From contig OZ018409.1 of NCBI GenBank assembly GCA_963969595.1, positions 21,608,975-21,672,974 of the forward strand: a DNA stretch of 64,000 bases, written 5' to 3'. The stretch is from Neckera pumila. Taxonomy: Eukaryota > Streptophyta > Bryopsida > Hypnales > Neckeraceae. Of the stretch, positions 46,854 to 60,899 are shown piece after piece. The notes beneath the pieces are model-generated. The model was given only the letters and a program-made list of their open reading frames with translations. It searched no databases and was not told where the DNA came from. The translations under genes were made by a program, and so were the position numbers. The number at the start of each line of letters is the position of its first letter. The first letter of the stretch is position 1.

Positions 46854-49098
46854 TCAATCATCAAGATCAAAATCAGCATCTTCACCTTCACAATTCAAAT
46901 GTGCAGAAAGGTATTTTTCAGGGTGAGAAAACAACCATCTGAACTTCCTAGAATTCTTCCATAAAGAAATGGCTTTTATCAAAATACACTCACGGTCGGC
47001 ACGCATGCCTTCTATTGCAACATGTATAATTGATTCCAAGTTCTTAGTTTGAAGCTTATTGCAAATTTGGTCTTAATGCAATTTTGAATGGAAAAGGCTC
47101 GTTCACATTGAGCTGTACTTACACAATGAACCCTGGCAATCTCTACAAGAACACAAAGATTAGTATATTTCAATTGCAATGCATGGTTCCAACTTACCAT
47201 AGACCATAGATCAGAAAAGGTTTTCTCACGCCACTCTGTAGAGGCTTGGATTTTGTAAGCATGGAATTCTCTCCTAACACCATCGGCATTGATCATGGCA
47301 CCATATTTCAACTCTCCAATAGTTTTTGCCTTTCTGAAATGGTCACAAAGTTTTTCCAACTTTGCAACTCCCCAACTCTTCATGCCAACTTGTCTAGAGG
47401 GCAACTCACACGGGTTTAGTATTTTAAAATAAGAAATAATATCATTGTCTTGGAAATGGGCCTCCAAACCTTTACAAACTTCCTCTGCAAAAGAAGTTTG
47501 AAATGCCAAAGCTTTAGCCAAATTAGCTTTGGTCCTATCCCTTATCATTTCTACACTATGGAATTTCAAACCGCGAATCTCAGAGGATAATCTCTGAAGA
47601 TAACCTCCCGGAGGACCAAATGAAGGAATGATATGGTAACCAATGTCCTCGTTGAAAGTGGACTCATTCAAGTCTGTACTTTCAGTAATCAAAGTCATTT
47701 GAATTGATGTAATCTCAGACCTCACAAGTGCACCAACACTGCTCAGGTCAACAAATTTACATTGGAATGTTCAGCTCAAAATAGACAAACTATGCAAAAT
47801 ATCTGCTAAAAAATATAAGCAGTAAATATATTAAAAAGTGCGAAGCTTGGTATAGAGCAAATCTGTGCCAGTATCATCATCAACATGAGGAACATCACAA
47901 AAATAAGCTATTACACTCTCTAAAGAGTCACACAAAGTAGTAACAGCCTGCCACCTTGATAGCCATCAAATTTTTTGGTACCTCTTCAAAGTTTTTTGAG
48001 TGTCAAATAACTCTTTTCTGATAATTGCAAGTTCGCACTTTGCTTTTGACAATTTCTTGAAGTGAAAAGCAGTGTCATTTAACATCTTATCAATTATTTT
48101 AGACATATCTTTGCACAACGTACTACCTGCTGCATCAAGTGCTGCCAAATTAGTCCAGTGGGCAACACAATGTACAGATAGTAGGAATGGGTTAACCTCT
48201 TTTTTGAGCTTTGAAGCAACTCCATTGCGAGAGCCCACCATCATTGCCGCACCATCTGAACCAAATCCAACAAACTTTTTCAAATCCAAACCCCACTACT
48301 TCAAGCTAGTCAGTAGTATCTCATATATAATACTTGCATCTTTTTTACCATTAGGAATATGCAACAAGCCAAGGAAAGTAGATGCAGGTATACCATCCTC
48401 AAAAAAAGTGGCAAACACGACCAAGTGACCTGTAACAGAAATATTTGTTGACTCATCTACCATTATTCCAAAGTAATGAGAATTTTGAATTCAATCAAGC
48501 ATTTTTCTATGAATTACACTTGAAATACAAATTAGCATATCAGCACATGCCTTATCATCATGATACAAAGCAGGATTGATATCAGTTTTCAAATCTACCA
48601 ACAAATCACACAAGGGTGGAAACTTACTAAATGGAATGGATCCCATTCCAATGTAGTATGTTGCTTTGAAGAGTGTAAGAAGCGCTTCATTGGCTATTCT
48701 TGACTGTTGAGCAATGTGCTTCTCCATTCTCTTACTTCTAGATTGAGCTGCCCATGCTAATTTTCGATGCTCCACACTTTGAGAATGATCATGGAAAGCT
48801 GAATACTTGATGTTGATAGAGCCATTTGTTGCAAAAACTCCACAACCACCAGCTGCTTTGCCGTACAGAAAGCCCTACCAACTTCAGAATTAAACTCCAA
48901 CCAATAAAAGTCTTGAATCCATTTGTCCTTCCACAACAATTTAGCAGCTTGTACAGCATCTACCTTACTGCTTCCCTCGTCTGAATTAGATCAAAAAGCA
49001 GAGGCAACCACTACTTGGGCCACTTCTAGCTCTAATGGAGCTTGACCAGCCTTAAACAAAGTATCTCTAATAGTTCTTTGCTTCTTCCTTGAAGCCAT
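46854..49098 (-). pseudogene. hAT transposase (zinc-finger plus dimerisation domain), inactivated
   Basis: Reading from ATG at 49098 downward gives a basic N-terminus, then a TTF-type zinc-finger region (about 48870-48760, ending SVEHRKLAW). The RNase-H-like core follows, with VGFGSDGAAMMVG and LLSVHCVAHWTNLAALDAA (about 48289-48150) and WLSRWQAVTTLCDSL. The C-terminal hAT dimerisation block is VSTAQCERAFSIQNCIKTK (about 47110-47060). Domain order and length fit a full-size plant hAT of the ZNF862/DUF4371-like group. The reading frame is broken by TGA at 48991-48993, 48491-48493, 47966-47968 and 47771-47773, TAG at 48296-48298, TAA at 47831-47833, and frameshifts near 48870 and 47050. No terminal repeats were identified with confidence. 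Confidence 0.85.
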
Positions 49099-51137
49099 TT
49101 TGATGGCAATGTAGAACCCTAAAAATGAACACCACAGCAAAAATTAACATCATAAAGGCAGAATGATGAAAACTGAAATCTACTCTCTAAAAATTCAAAA
49201 GCAAAGTCTAAAATTCAAGCTACCAAATCTCTTTCTAGGATAAAGGAAATATAAATCAAAGGAATTGAATCAAGTTCTTTACAAAGTATATATTTACTAC
49301 AACTTTCAAAACCTTTAAGTTCAATTCTTACCTTATAGAAGTAGTCCACAGTCTACACTCCAATACTGCACAAAATTTGCAAGCCACACATTCAAGTGCT
49401 CATGAATCAAAAGACGCAATAATCTTACTCATATTGAATCCCAACCAAACCTGTTAGTTCACATTTATGAAATACTGAAGACGATTTAATTCTAGAATTA
49501 CATAATGAAATCTTTGAATTTTATGACACTGTTCAAAAATTAAAAAACAATAGTAAAGACTTCATGGGATACCAAGATGATTATTTATAGAGAAGTTGTT
49601 ACTAAAAAATCACAAAAATACTACAGATTTGAAGGGATACCATAGTGATTATTCATAGAGAAGCTCTTATTGAAAGAGATCTTGTAGACTTCAAGCGATA
49701 CCACAAAACAAAACAAAAACAAAAATGCAAAACAAGAGCATAGGATCTCCTAAATAGGACATTATCAAGAATCAAAAAAATAATAGAAACGCTTCACAGC
49801 GAAACCCTAGAGACATTGCTTGGGGATTCATTTATAAAAACTAATTACTTACGCAATGAAATACTCAAATCAATAGTGAAAACTAAGAGCTTAACAACCT
49901 CATGGGATGTATATGACTTTCCACTCCGTCTTCGGCTTTAGTTCTCAGCTACAAAGGGACGAGGAATAACAATGACAATGACGGATGGGCAAGCAAGTGA
50001 GTTACAAAAGAAAACAAGAGCGCATAATAATTGATGTGAGATACAAAGAGAGCAGAGACACATCTGAGAAACACGCACAACAAGTTTGCAAGCAAAAAGT
50101 GAAATGGAAACAATAGAAGCCACAAACCCTAGGCATGTTGACCTAATCGCCTGAGACCTGAACCATCTCTCACATACTTGCCTGAGAACCGGCCCTCATC
50201 AACTTTAAGTAGTTGATATCCAAAAAATTCAACCATACCCTCGAGAGAACCGGCCAATAGCTGCCAAGTTTCCCCCTTTTCCATCTCAATTTCCGGTTCC
50301 AATTAATGAACCTCGGCTCCAAACGGCACTAAGTCAAAAAGTATTAGTTTCACTGCCTGAGTTTTTAGATTCCATCTAGCTAATTGCCAAACTCATCCAG
50401 TTAGCTTACAACTAACCAACGGTTCTGTTTGGACACTGATTGAGACCTAACAAGAGACTTTGAGTAGGAACCGATAGAGATTGGAAGTGTTTTGAGGTGT
50501 GATGGTGATTTTTGGAGATTGATCAATATTCGGAGAGGGTGAATTGGCAGAGGGTTTGAACAGGAGGGTTTAGTCGATATAGTGTTCGCAACTTTGACCT
50601 TACTGATTCGGTGTTCTTAAAAGTTTCGACAAAAGCGAGAAGATTGGGAGCATTTGCTAAATTGAAGATTGGTTATGGAAGACGATTTTTGTGAGGATCT
50701 CGAGCATTAGGTTTTTGGAGCCCCAAACCCTAATTTGATGGCCATGGAGCAACAATCTCCTTGAATCAAGGAAGCTACAAATAAATTGGTGAGATTAATA
50801 ATTCCAAATAATATTGGACCTTCCAACTCTTGCTCTTCTAAAATTTAGGGTCACTATTTTGGCCAATTGAGAAGCTGCTTATAAACAGTGCTTGTGTTTA
50901 CAGACAGTCCGTATCCATTGATGAGTTTCTCGTTGCAGCAGCGAGGGAGATATTTATAGTCTATCATTGATCAAGAATATGTCCAAGAATTGTCAATGGT
51001 CCTAAATTTGGTCCTAGTTTTGTTTTAGTGTTGATACAAAGAATCCTTAAGCTAATTGGAACATAGCTTGTCTAGTTTGAGAGTAGTGAATGCACATGAT
51101 TTAAAAGTAGTGAAACTTTGTAATGAGCTGAAAGTAA
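49099..51137. other. Intergenic sequence, no gene seen
   Basis: This contains the expected 5' region of the hAT pseudogene and sequence up to the CACTA left end at 51138. AT-rich, with a few incidental ORFs. The hAT element's right terminus should lie here, but I could not place it. Confidence 0.4.
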
Positions 51138-51159
51138 CACTACAAGGGAAAGGGGCCCT

Positions 51160-54100
51160 AATTGACAAGTTTATGACAAAGAAATGTCCGGTTTGACAAC
51201 AGCTAGTTTTCCCAGAGTTTTCTTTGTCAAGTTGGTAATTTGCACTGTTTCTGTCAATTTTTCTGTCAATTTTTCGTGAAAGTTGTGAAGCTCAGTTGTA
51301 ATTACATGTGTCTTCAAATTTTAGAAGACATGCATTACAAAATTTATTGGCCTTCATTGGCCGACTGACAAGCAATTTGATGAAGTCATAGCCAGTGCAA
51401 CCTATTGTTCATATTGGTCTTATTTTGGTCATTTAGAGAAATAAAAGGTTTACACTTGAGCATTTCAGAAATGCAGAAGCAGAGGCAATTCATGTATTTC
51501 TTGTAATACAATACAAGTTTATCATTTCCCTCTTGAAGCTCAAAAGCCACTATTTCCAAACACTACTTCATGCCATGGACGATACTGTCCAGCAGCTAAC
51601 AACGTAATAGTCTGAGGTTGCTTTCCATAGCGGCTTTTAAACAAGAGAGTGACTTCTGAGCACTGCACAAACAAATTGTCCTAAACTTCTTCTCCTGCTC
51701 CAAATTGACTTGAACGAAAAACACAAATACACCACATTTGCAAAGGACATCCTGACCGTCATGAAAATGTGCATTGAACGAGATACTATGGTGAATATCA
51801 AGGTCCTCACAGCACGCCATCCCAATATTTGCATGTACGAAGGGCAACTGAAATGCCTGACCTCGACTACTAATAGGGTTGCATTGACCTACACAGTCAA
51901 GTATAGGCTTCATCTTTGTCATAGCTGCATCATCTTTGTCTTCGTCCCTCCTTGTCATTCAATTGCTATGACTTCAGCTCTCCATGTCCAGATAGTTTTT
52001 TTCCATATATGCCAACACTTTCCACATTTGTTACTCTACTGCATTGAAAGGGAAGCCAGGTCTTTCGGTTAGTATTTCATACAGCCGTTCCCAACCACTT
52101 GTCAGTAATACCATTAGGCATTTCTGATGGAACCCTGCTTTGATCAATTTACTTTCGAACATTCAAGAAAAGAAATAGTAATCACAGTCCACTGCAGAGC
52201 ACAGGAACTCCAATCGCCATAACTAAACCCATCTAAGACACTACAAGTTACATCTGCATATAAATTGAAGACAATATTGATCACCACTTCAGCTATTAAC
52301 CTTTACATAATAAAATCATGGCTCCACATTAAAGTTGTACAGCAAGGCATACCAGAAACGCCATTCTTTGATGGACTCCAATACAACACACAATATCATC
52401 TTTGGCATCTGCAAACACAGCACACATTATAATAAGTTTGTACTCTTGTTGCTTTCATTCTTACATGTAACATGCTCTATAATAAGTTCTATAAAGTGCA
52501 CTTCCATTGCACGGTAGGAAAGTCAACTCCCCCATATATCCTATCCATCCCAGCGTTACATCTTCACATGCAGTGCTACAATCACATGTTCTCAGAAGAG
52601 TTCGTTGACGTAGAAGACAAAATTCAGAAATGCTCACCTTCCGTTCCATCTTCGGCACTGTCACTGGAATAGTCATCATTTTCCAATCCTCTATTGGAAT
52701 TCTTTTCAGTTCCACATCACTGACTGGATCATGGGCATTGCAGATCTAGTGTTCCTGATTTCCACGTCAATCTTTAGCTGCATCAAACTTGAAAGAAATG
52801 AAGCCGACGAACAAGTCGTCCAAGTCTGTAGATCCATCTATCACATCCATTTCTAATGGCGGACCTCCTTCACAATTCCTGAGAGAGATTGTTCACAATC
52901 GATTACACAACATCAGCATTAATGCCAAAGTCACTGTAAGAAGACTGTCTTCAACGACTCTCCTACTTGTACGCCAGAGTCAGTAAGTTACAACTGCAAA
53001 ATACTTCAACCATTTTAGGAACCTGGAATTCGTCAATACTTCTGTTGGGTATACACAAATTGTTTCACTCACAAGATTACTCTGGCACTATGACTTTGAA
53101 TTCATGATCCTTGAATAAGGAGGATGCAAGCAATGTAATCATCAAAATCCGCTTTGTTAAATATCATTACTTCAATTCATAAGCTGTTGGTCTCGGGAGA
53201 ATGCTCTCTTGCGAACGCATTTTGCCACTTCTACACTTCTGAGATGCCAAAGTGCACAGAAGCCAACTCCCACTCCATAATGAAAGAAACAAGGAATACA
53301 TGTATGCATGATACTTCAAATAGAGAATACCTGAAAATTTCCGGAATCTGAAGAGGCTGAAGAAGTTTGTCTCTGCACCTTCGGAAGAAATACCCAATCA
53401 ACGGGTAACACTTCCTCCCGCTATTTCTCTCCCTTATCCACATCCTATCCATCCAATCCTCAATCCCCACTCTTGCATTGACAATGGCCTTCTACCTGAC
53501 TTCCAGACAAACAACAATCTCATCACGCCTTCCAAATTGGCTCTATCATTGATATCGCTTTCAAATTTCCCCTCCACATTGCGAAGATTGCATTCACACA
53601 CGTGAAGAACATTTCAGTACGACTTGAGAAATAACAGCAATGACAGTATGATACATTCCTGATAGTAGGCAACCTACAACATGAGAGTTTGTTTGGAACT
53701 ACCAAAATTAGACATATTATATATCTCACCAACACTCAAATATAAGTTCTCTGCCGTTAAGAAGCCTACAAACACTTTCAAAAAAGCTTCTTACGAGCAA
53801 ATTCCTTATGACATCTACATGGAGTCCACATACATGCAATCTTAAAAATGAGAATCTCCTTTCCATCATAAATTCCAAAACAATAAAGAGAATGTCGTCA
53901 TTCCTCCTCAAATTGATGTCGACAGACGTCTCCTTCTTCTCGACAAATGAAAATTGGTAGCATGTCAGCAACCGTACCCGAAAATGAAAAAAACAAGGAA
54001 CATTACCAACGAGAACGGCCCACTGCGCTAAAGGCGTACTACTCCATTACACTCGAGATTATACTATAGCTCCTACTACCATTACTGTACCTCTCCAATG

Positions 54101-55743
54101 CCCTCCAGTTGTGTGGGTAAGTTTGCGTGCAGATACCAGCTGCTTTAATTCTCCTCACTTTTGTATTGTCTCCCTTGTCCTTTTGGCAGCACCAAAGCCC
54201 TATCCTCCTATGCTTCAACTTCTATTGACTTGTACTTGAACCTACTTGGGTCCTTACTTTGCAAAACCGGAGGATGCTTCCTACATAAAAAAGACATGAC
54301 AAGTCATCATCTTACAACTCTACACAAATGCCAACTTCTTTGACCACGGCCGCGGCATGTCAGACATTCCTATACCAAGCTAACAACTACACTGATTTCC
54401 ATGAAATCCAAACCTTATCGCCCAAATTACATTATCGATAGCATTGTTCCCTATACCTGCCCACGATTCGTATCCTTCACTCTTATTCCCAAAGACTGGA
54501 CCGATTTGAAGGAAGCTGAAAAGGAAGTTGCATTATCTATGTCCAGACACTGATAGAAAATTCATGGTACCACTTAGCTGGCAAGTTTTCATGCACGACA
54601 CCCCACATACTTCATGGTCTTCAACCGTATGTGTTCAATAGAAACACTATATCCTTTTAGTTAATTTGCAACCTCCATGTGCCAATCCACCTCCCTCGGG
54701 CCTTGTTCGACGTGTTCATGCCTGATTGCACTGTCCTCCAAAAAATGAGGCTCCCAAATGGCAACAGTTTTCTGCCACTTAACACCTACCAAAAAAAAAA
54801 AAAAAAAATTTCCAGAAAGAGGATAATAACGCATATGTAATTTTGCCGACGGTAATGTTCTATACCCAATATGTGGATAACTGTTAATAAACGGAGCATC
54901 ACTATAACATTTAATGAAGCAACATCTTCTCTTCCAACAGAATGGGAAAAAAAAGGCAAGGACCCAACCCTTTGTGCTCCAGAATAGTGCCTGTCCGCAT
55001 CAGTTTCTTACCTCCTAACTCATGGTCGCTATCATCCTCATTTCAATTAAATAGCCCGCGGTATGGCTGCGACCTCCTGCATTCAATCCTAAACGCTTCC
55101 TCTGCATGGCCTTCCTACTTGGATACGAGATTGTTGACATCACTGTCGTAATGAGCAGACCCACACAATTGTGCAACACTGTTTGCCTAGAAAAAGAGTA
55201 GTAATTGGAAAACCATCTGCAGACTACGATGCATTAAATCATCTATAATCAACAGAAAACACAATTCCATTCTACTACAGTTTTGCATACAGCAATGTCA
55301 ATCCACTTACGGGGAACAGATTTGACGGACACACCCACACGCATGTCAGCAAGTAATTAGTTTATGACAAACACAAATTCCAGGGGACGTTCCTCCACCT
55401 TCTATTTTCGTCCCTATCCTGCACAAAAATGACCACTACTGAGATTCTATAATAATCAGTGAAGCACATGCTTCAGCAAACACGGAAAGAGAAACCAATA
55501 CACAAATGAAGACCTCCCATTTCCAGCGATAAAGTTCCCCTTCACCTAAGTGCTAGAGACCAGTAATAGATGATTTTAACTCTCCATTCTCCAGAGCCAT
55601 TTGGACGCACATGACTCATGCATGATGGCTTCCACATAATGGTTGCTTGTGCATCTCAACAAGTCACCTCCCTTCAAGCACACACGCCACAAACAACATC
55701 CAAAGAGTTGACAGGAAACATGGAGTGCATGCTCCTCTGCATT
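51160..55743. other. Interior of the presumed CACTA element, no gene recognised
   Basis: Many small ORFs of up to 120 codons occur on both strands (for example 51596-51958, 52461-52715, 53726-53971), none with a recognisable motif. In CACTA elements this side of the transposase can hold a second regulatory gene with small exons; I cannot demonstrate one here. An A-run lies at 54792-54808. Confidence 0.4.
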
Positions 55744-58700
55744 TCAAGCAAGCATGAAAGCAGGCATTACTAACAATTTCACATAACTTACTGCACTACC
55801 TTCTGAATTAGCTGTGTTGCTTGTGAATGTTGATGTCGTCGAAGTGCTACTCTCCGTTGAAGTACTGCATGAGCTGCTCTCATGACGATTGCAAAATTCT
55901 TCATCCGACTCCTCCCGTTGGCGAACGCTTCTCCTGCCACGGCCTTCGTTTTCCGGTCTTCTTCTTCTCCGCTGTTCAGTGCCCTCGGTCACACTGTTTC
56001 TGTACATAGTTTCTTCTTCTTGCCGTTCCTCTTCGTCGGCGCTAAAGTTTTCAACTGGCATCGACATCTCTGGTCTTCGTCCTCTGCTACCCCCGCCACG
56101 TGAGGCACTTGCCGTTCCTCCATGACGTCCACGGTGTTGGACTCCTGCTCCACCACGACCTCGATTTCTTCGAGAATTAAAAACGGGTTGCAGAACAACA
56201 TGTCGACCTGTTGTTGCTGCTGGTACATGACCCTCTTGAACTTCCCTCTCAGGGCGTAGACCTTCAAATTCTTCAGCATCTCCCATCCAAAACAACGTGG
56301 GCTCCGATTCCTCTTCATCAATAGGTAGCACTCGTCTTCCTCTCACCTCCTTCCTAAGAACTACTCTCCATCCGGGTGCCTCCATTGCGTTTGAATAATA
56401 CACTTGTTCACAGTGTCTCGGAAAGGCAAAGCTGTCTCTACCAATACTTCCATACCTTCTACCATAGTTAGCCAAGGTGAAACCCCATTTATCTTTTTTT
56501 ATAGTTGCATTTTTCGCCAATGTAATTGGCTTTTACAAAATCACAGACTAGAACTACTAAACAATGCCTTCTGTAGTTAAGTTCCAAGATCTCCTCAATA
56601 TGACCTACATATTCGACATTGGCATCCACATGATGGGCATCTCGCATTCCATTTCTACAAACCTGCTTAAATGTTGCTGCCACTCCGGTGTCGGAAGTTT
56701 TCAATGACTGCTCGGAACTAAGAACACGGTAATGGTCTCCAAAGGCAAACATTGATTTGTACGCTGCAGCAACTAGCTGTGGTCCCGTTGCTGTGTCAAT
56801 TACCTCTGCGTCTAAAATATGACCACCTTGTTCTTCCCTTCTAACCTCGTGTAGTACCCAGCTAGCAAAATTTGGTAATTGGCGAAGCTCAAGTGGGTAT
56901 GCAAATCGACCTCGCCGTCCACCTCGACTTTGATGACGACGGTAATCATTTCTCTGGTGCTCTCTTTTACGCACAGCTTCTTCGTACCTCCTGCACATCC
57001 CCACAACACCCACCACACTTGCTTACAAAATTCTTTAACTCTTCCGTTTTGATTACCCTTTTGACAAGGACAGAAGCACGTTGGGAGAGAAACATGTTGT
57101 AGTGGCACTGCTCCAAAAATGCCAGAAGATGATACCGTTCCAATGAATTCAAGCGTGCTGTCTCCCAACCCTTTCATGCTAATACACTTTCACAAAGCAT
57201 GTAGATAATTGCATCTTTCAATCCTCATGTCTCAACATCCCCATGTTGCTTTGGGTACCAACATGCATTGAGACATATAAGCAATATTTCTTGAAAGCAG
57301 CGCTACTCAACAAACTAGGCCCTTCCTAAAAAGTGGGCTATGTGTTCCAACTTCTATGTGTGCCATAGAACTAAATGGATTAATAGCATATGGGAAAGCG
57401 CCATCTTCAATACATTTTCAACACCTACACATGATAAGATTTTGTATATAGAGAATATATACGACGAGGTTTACACCCCCTGGCATCAACGCATCATACC
57501 TTCTGTACGGTTCCATGTGCTCAGTGTTGTCAAGCACAAAACTATGAATTAGCTTCTGGAATTCAGGACTCATTGGGCGGTCTCGCTTGACACCCTCCAA
57601 GATTTCATCGTATATGGTCGACTCTTCCTCTGCGTCCCAAGCTCGCTTTCTTGTGGGAGTGTATTTGCTCAGATACTCATTTAGAAAACCAATGGCCTCT
57701 TCCCTCAAATAACCGTTTGCCATACTTCCCTCTGGCTTAGCTTTGTTTTTTACGAAGCCTTTCAAACCCTTCATATACCGTTCGAACGGGTACATCCACC
57801 GACTGTGAATTGGACCACATATAAACAACTCTTCTACCAAGTGTATTGGCAAATGCATCATAATTACAAAAACAGATGGGGGCAACTCTTTTTCCAAGGA
57901 GCAAACTATTTCACCGACTTCCTCTAGCATTTGCTCCCTTTGCTCGACGTCCACCACCTTCATACAAATTTTCCGGAAAAGTCTGCTCGCCCTCATAACA
58001 GCTCCTACAACTTTGGGATCCCCGATAGTCCTCAAGCACAATGGAATGATTTGTTCAAGTAAGATGTAGAAATTGTGTGTTTTTAGACCTCGCAACTTCC
58101 CTTCATGAATCCTCTTGCTCAAGGAACCAACATAATTTGAGGGAAACTTCAAGTCCTTAAGGACAGTTAAAAATGCTTCTCGCTCCTCTCTCTTCAAAAC
58201 ATACAGCGCGTCTGGCATAAAAAATGTCTGGCCATTTCGATTTGGTCGTAAGTGAAGATGATCTCAAATGTGTCTGGCCCGCATATCTTCTTGCGATTTT
58301 GCATCGTCATTCTCTCCTAACAGGGTACGTAATAAATTCTCAGAGACATTCTTCTCACAATGCATTGGGTCTAGTGTGTGCCGGATTGGCAATTCCTACA
58401 CTCAAATACAGAGCACCTGTAAATCTTTAAAAGGCCTGAAATCATTCCAGTAGAAATCATTCCACCAGTGTCAATTAAAAAATTACCAAACAAAATAGAG
58501 CTCAATTCATCTACCTTGCGCATCCCTTCGATCTAATTTTAATACTAAGAATTCAAATATGGATGAAAAACTTGCAAATTTCATCATGCATGACAAATAA
58601 AAAATTTCAGTGTTCTCCCTCAGTGACAAGCAATGGAGTCGAATGTCTACCTTAAAATGCTTGGCATGCAATCTGAGACCATAATGTCACTTAATTATGG

Positions 58701-60899
58701 AAAGACAAACTTTCTAATCAGAAACACAATATCCTGAAGACCTCAACTACCTGCAAATACTTGTTTTCTTCTAAGTTCACTTCCAATACTACTTTTGAAA
58801 GTGATGTTTTGTATTCTCTTCCTACATTATTCATTCTTTAAAATACATTTATATATTAGACGACTGACTTTGTTATCGTCTAATAGAACTACATGCCTAT
58901 AGATCATAAAAAGCAGAATGCAAACTTGAACATTACATACATTGTTTCCTCAAACGGGTAACATGAGTACAGAAAAAAATGATTGGCCGAATTCCTTAGA
59001 TAAGAACACCACATTCAATTTCATCTCTACAATTCAGTGAACCATCGAGAACGATTGCCCATAACATGATAAATATAATTCATATAAATTTCCAACGGTG
59101 TGCACTTCATGCTTTCACTCATGATCATAAGTATTGTTTCAAAATGCAGCAATAGCATGTTGATCTCTATTGATTAATTCGATTCACGTACTACCCAACA
59201 GCAAAGTGAGCGTCATGTTTCAGTCCGCCCTGTGACTTGTGCTTTATGAGAATTTGTCGGTATTCAATTAAACTTAAGGTACCAATCCCATTGCATGTGA
59301 TATATCACCACAAGAAACACATGCCTGAGGAAAACTACAACTGTGATTCCACCTTATGAAATCCAAATCAAATTGAAGTAAAGGCTTACCTGCCAATACG
59401 GCAGTTCAAATAATATGCTTATTCTCTTCACTCCTGTTTTCTTCACAGGGTCGTCCTTTGAATTAGGACGCCCGCCACATTGCAAATACGATTCCCTCCA
59501 CCCACCACGTTGGACTATAGTCAATCCACTTTGACGTGGCGGTGCCCGGTTGTGATTTGGTTGCCCATTGAATGCTGATTGAGCTAAACGCCAGCGGTGA
59601 TTATGTCGAAGCCATCTACGATTTCCAAGGAAAACCGTTTTCTTGACCTCATTGGAATGCTCAGCAAAAATGCCATCACCACATACCGGGCACCCAGCAT
59701 ATCCCTTCCCAACTTGACCTGATATTAATGTATAAGCAGGGAAGTCATTTATGGTCCACATGAGCATACCTCTCATTTTGAAGCTCCTTTGTTGCCCAAC
59801 AAGTTCTGACATGTCAACCGCTGGTACTCCCCGCCAAAGTTTTTTCAGCTCGTGAACTAGTGGTTGTAAGAAAATGTCAATGGTCTCTTCAGATGGCAAA
59901 TTTGGTCCTGGTATTATTATGGTCAAACAGATAAAGAATCGCTTAGTGAGAAGATATGGTGGTAAGTTATATAACACCATCATCACCGGCCACACAGAAT
60001 GCTTACTGGATTGAAGACTATGAGGATTCACTCCATCCAGAGAAAGACCCATTCTAATGTTCCTGGAATCTCTACAGAAGCCTGGGTACTTCTCTTCAAT
60101 GAATCTCCACTGCTCACTATCCACTGCGGATCGCATCTTGTTGTCTGTCGAGTGGTTAGCAGAGTGCCACTTCATGTGCTTCGCAATTTCTGGGCAACGG
60201 AACATTCTTCGAAGTCTTCTAATCAACGAAAAATACCTCAGCACTCTTACGGGAACTGTATTAGATCCCTCTATGTATCGTGACTTGTGGCATTTCGGAC
60301 ATTCCTTTAGGGCAGCATTCTCTTTCCAATACAAAGTTTTCCCACAGTCGCAGCAGTGGATAGTCTCATGTGACAGACCAAGTTTCATCAACATTGTCTT
60401 CAGTTCATAAGAATCTTTAGGGCATTGGTTTCCCACGGGAAGAACATCATGCTTTAGGAATGTCAAAATCTCGTCTAAGCAATGATGGCTTACAGAATAT
60501 AAGGTGCACAACGACATTAAGATGATGCCGAATTGTAACCTACTTGTCTTTGATCCAAGAAAAAGAGGCTCTGCAGATTGTCTCAGTAAGTCTTCAAGGA
60601 CAGGGGTCATGTCTGGTTCTTCTTCATCAAACGATAAATTGTCAAAATCTAGGCCTGAATCTTCATCTTCCCCTATTTGACCATGAATCTCATCTACCCG
60701 CGCAAAATAATTACCAGCTAGTTCCTCGAAGTTGACGGTGGTGTTGGGAGGGTCATTTTTGAATTCCACGTCTTCCTCTGCATCCACAAATACTTCTTCC
60801 CCTTCGGCGTCCACTTCAGGTGGTTGAAGTTTGTTGACACCTTCCTCATCTTCTGCTTCATGGAACGCAGGAGGTGCAACATTGTCGCTGGGACTCCGC
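55744..60899 (-). pseudogene. CACTA Tnp2-type transposase (Transposase_21, DUF4218, DUF4216), inactivated
   Basis: The first recognisable exon (about 60899 to 59387) has an acidic N-terminus and a Cys-rich motif (HCCDCGKTLYWKENA, CPKCHKSRY). The Tnp2 core follows: IRMGLSLDGVNPHSLQSSKH, SVWPVMMVLYNLPP, GYAGCPVCGDG. It ends ELPYWQ at a GTAAGC donor. After an intron of about 1 kb the next exon begins near 58385 with ELPIRHTLDPMHCEKNVSEN and runs through the DUF4218 region (IPLCLRTIGDPKVVGAVMR, VFVIMMHLPIHLVEELFICG) to near 57490. A further exon (about 57016-55744) holds DUF4216 (NVEYVGHIEEILELNYR, PRHCEQVYYSNAM) and a Arg/Ser-rich tail. Breaks seen are TGA at 58264-58266, where the family normally has arginine, and a frameshift in an A-run near 56500. 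Domain order is standard. Confidence 0.8.

Noticed and set aside
52238..52250. CACTACAAGTTAC, resembling a CACTA terminus
   Set aside because: Only the first nine bases match; no subterminal repeats or inverted partner.
55827..56125. Three plus-strand ORFs opposite the DUF4216 tail
   Set aside because: Shadows of the Arg/Ser-rich minus-strand coding region.
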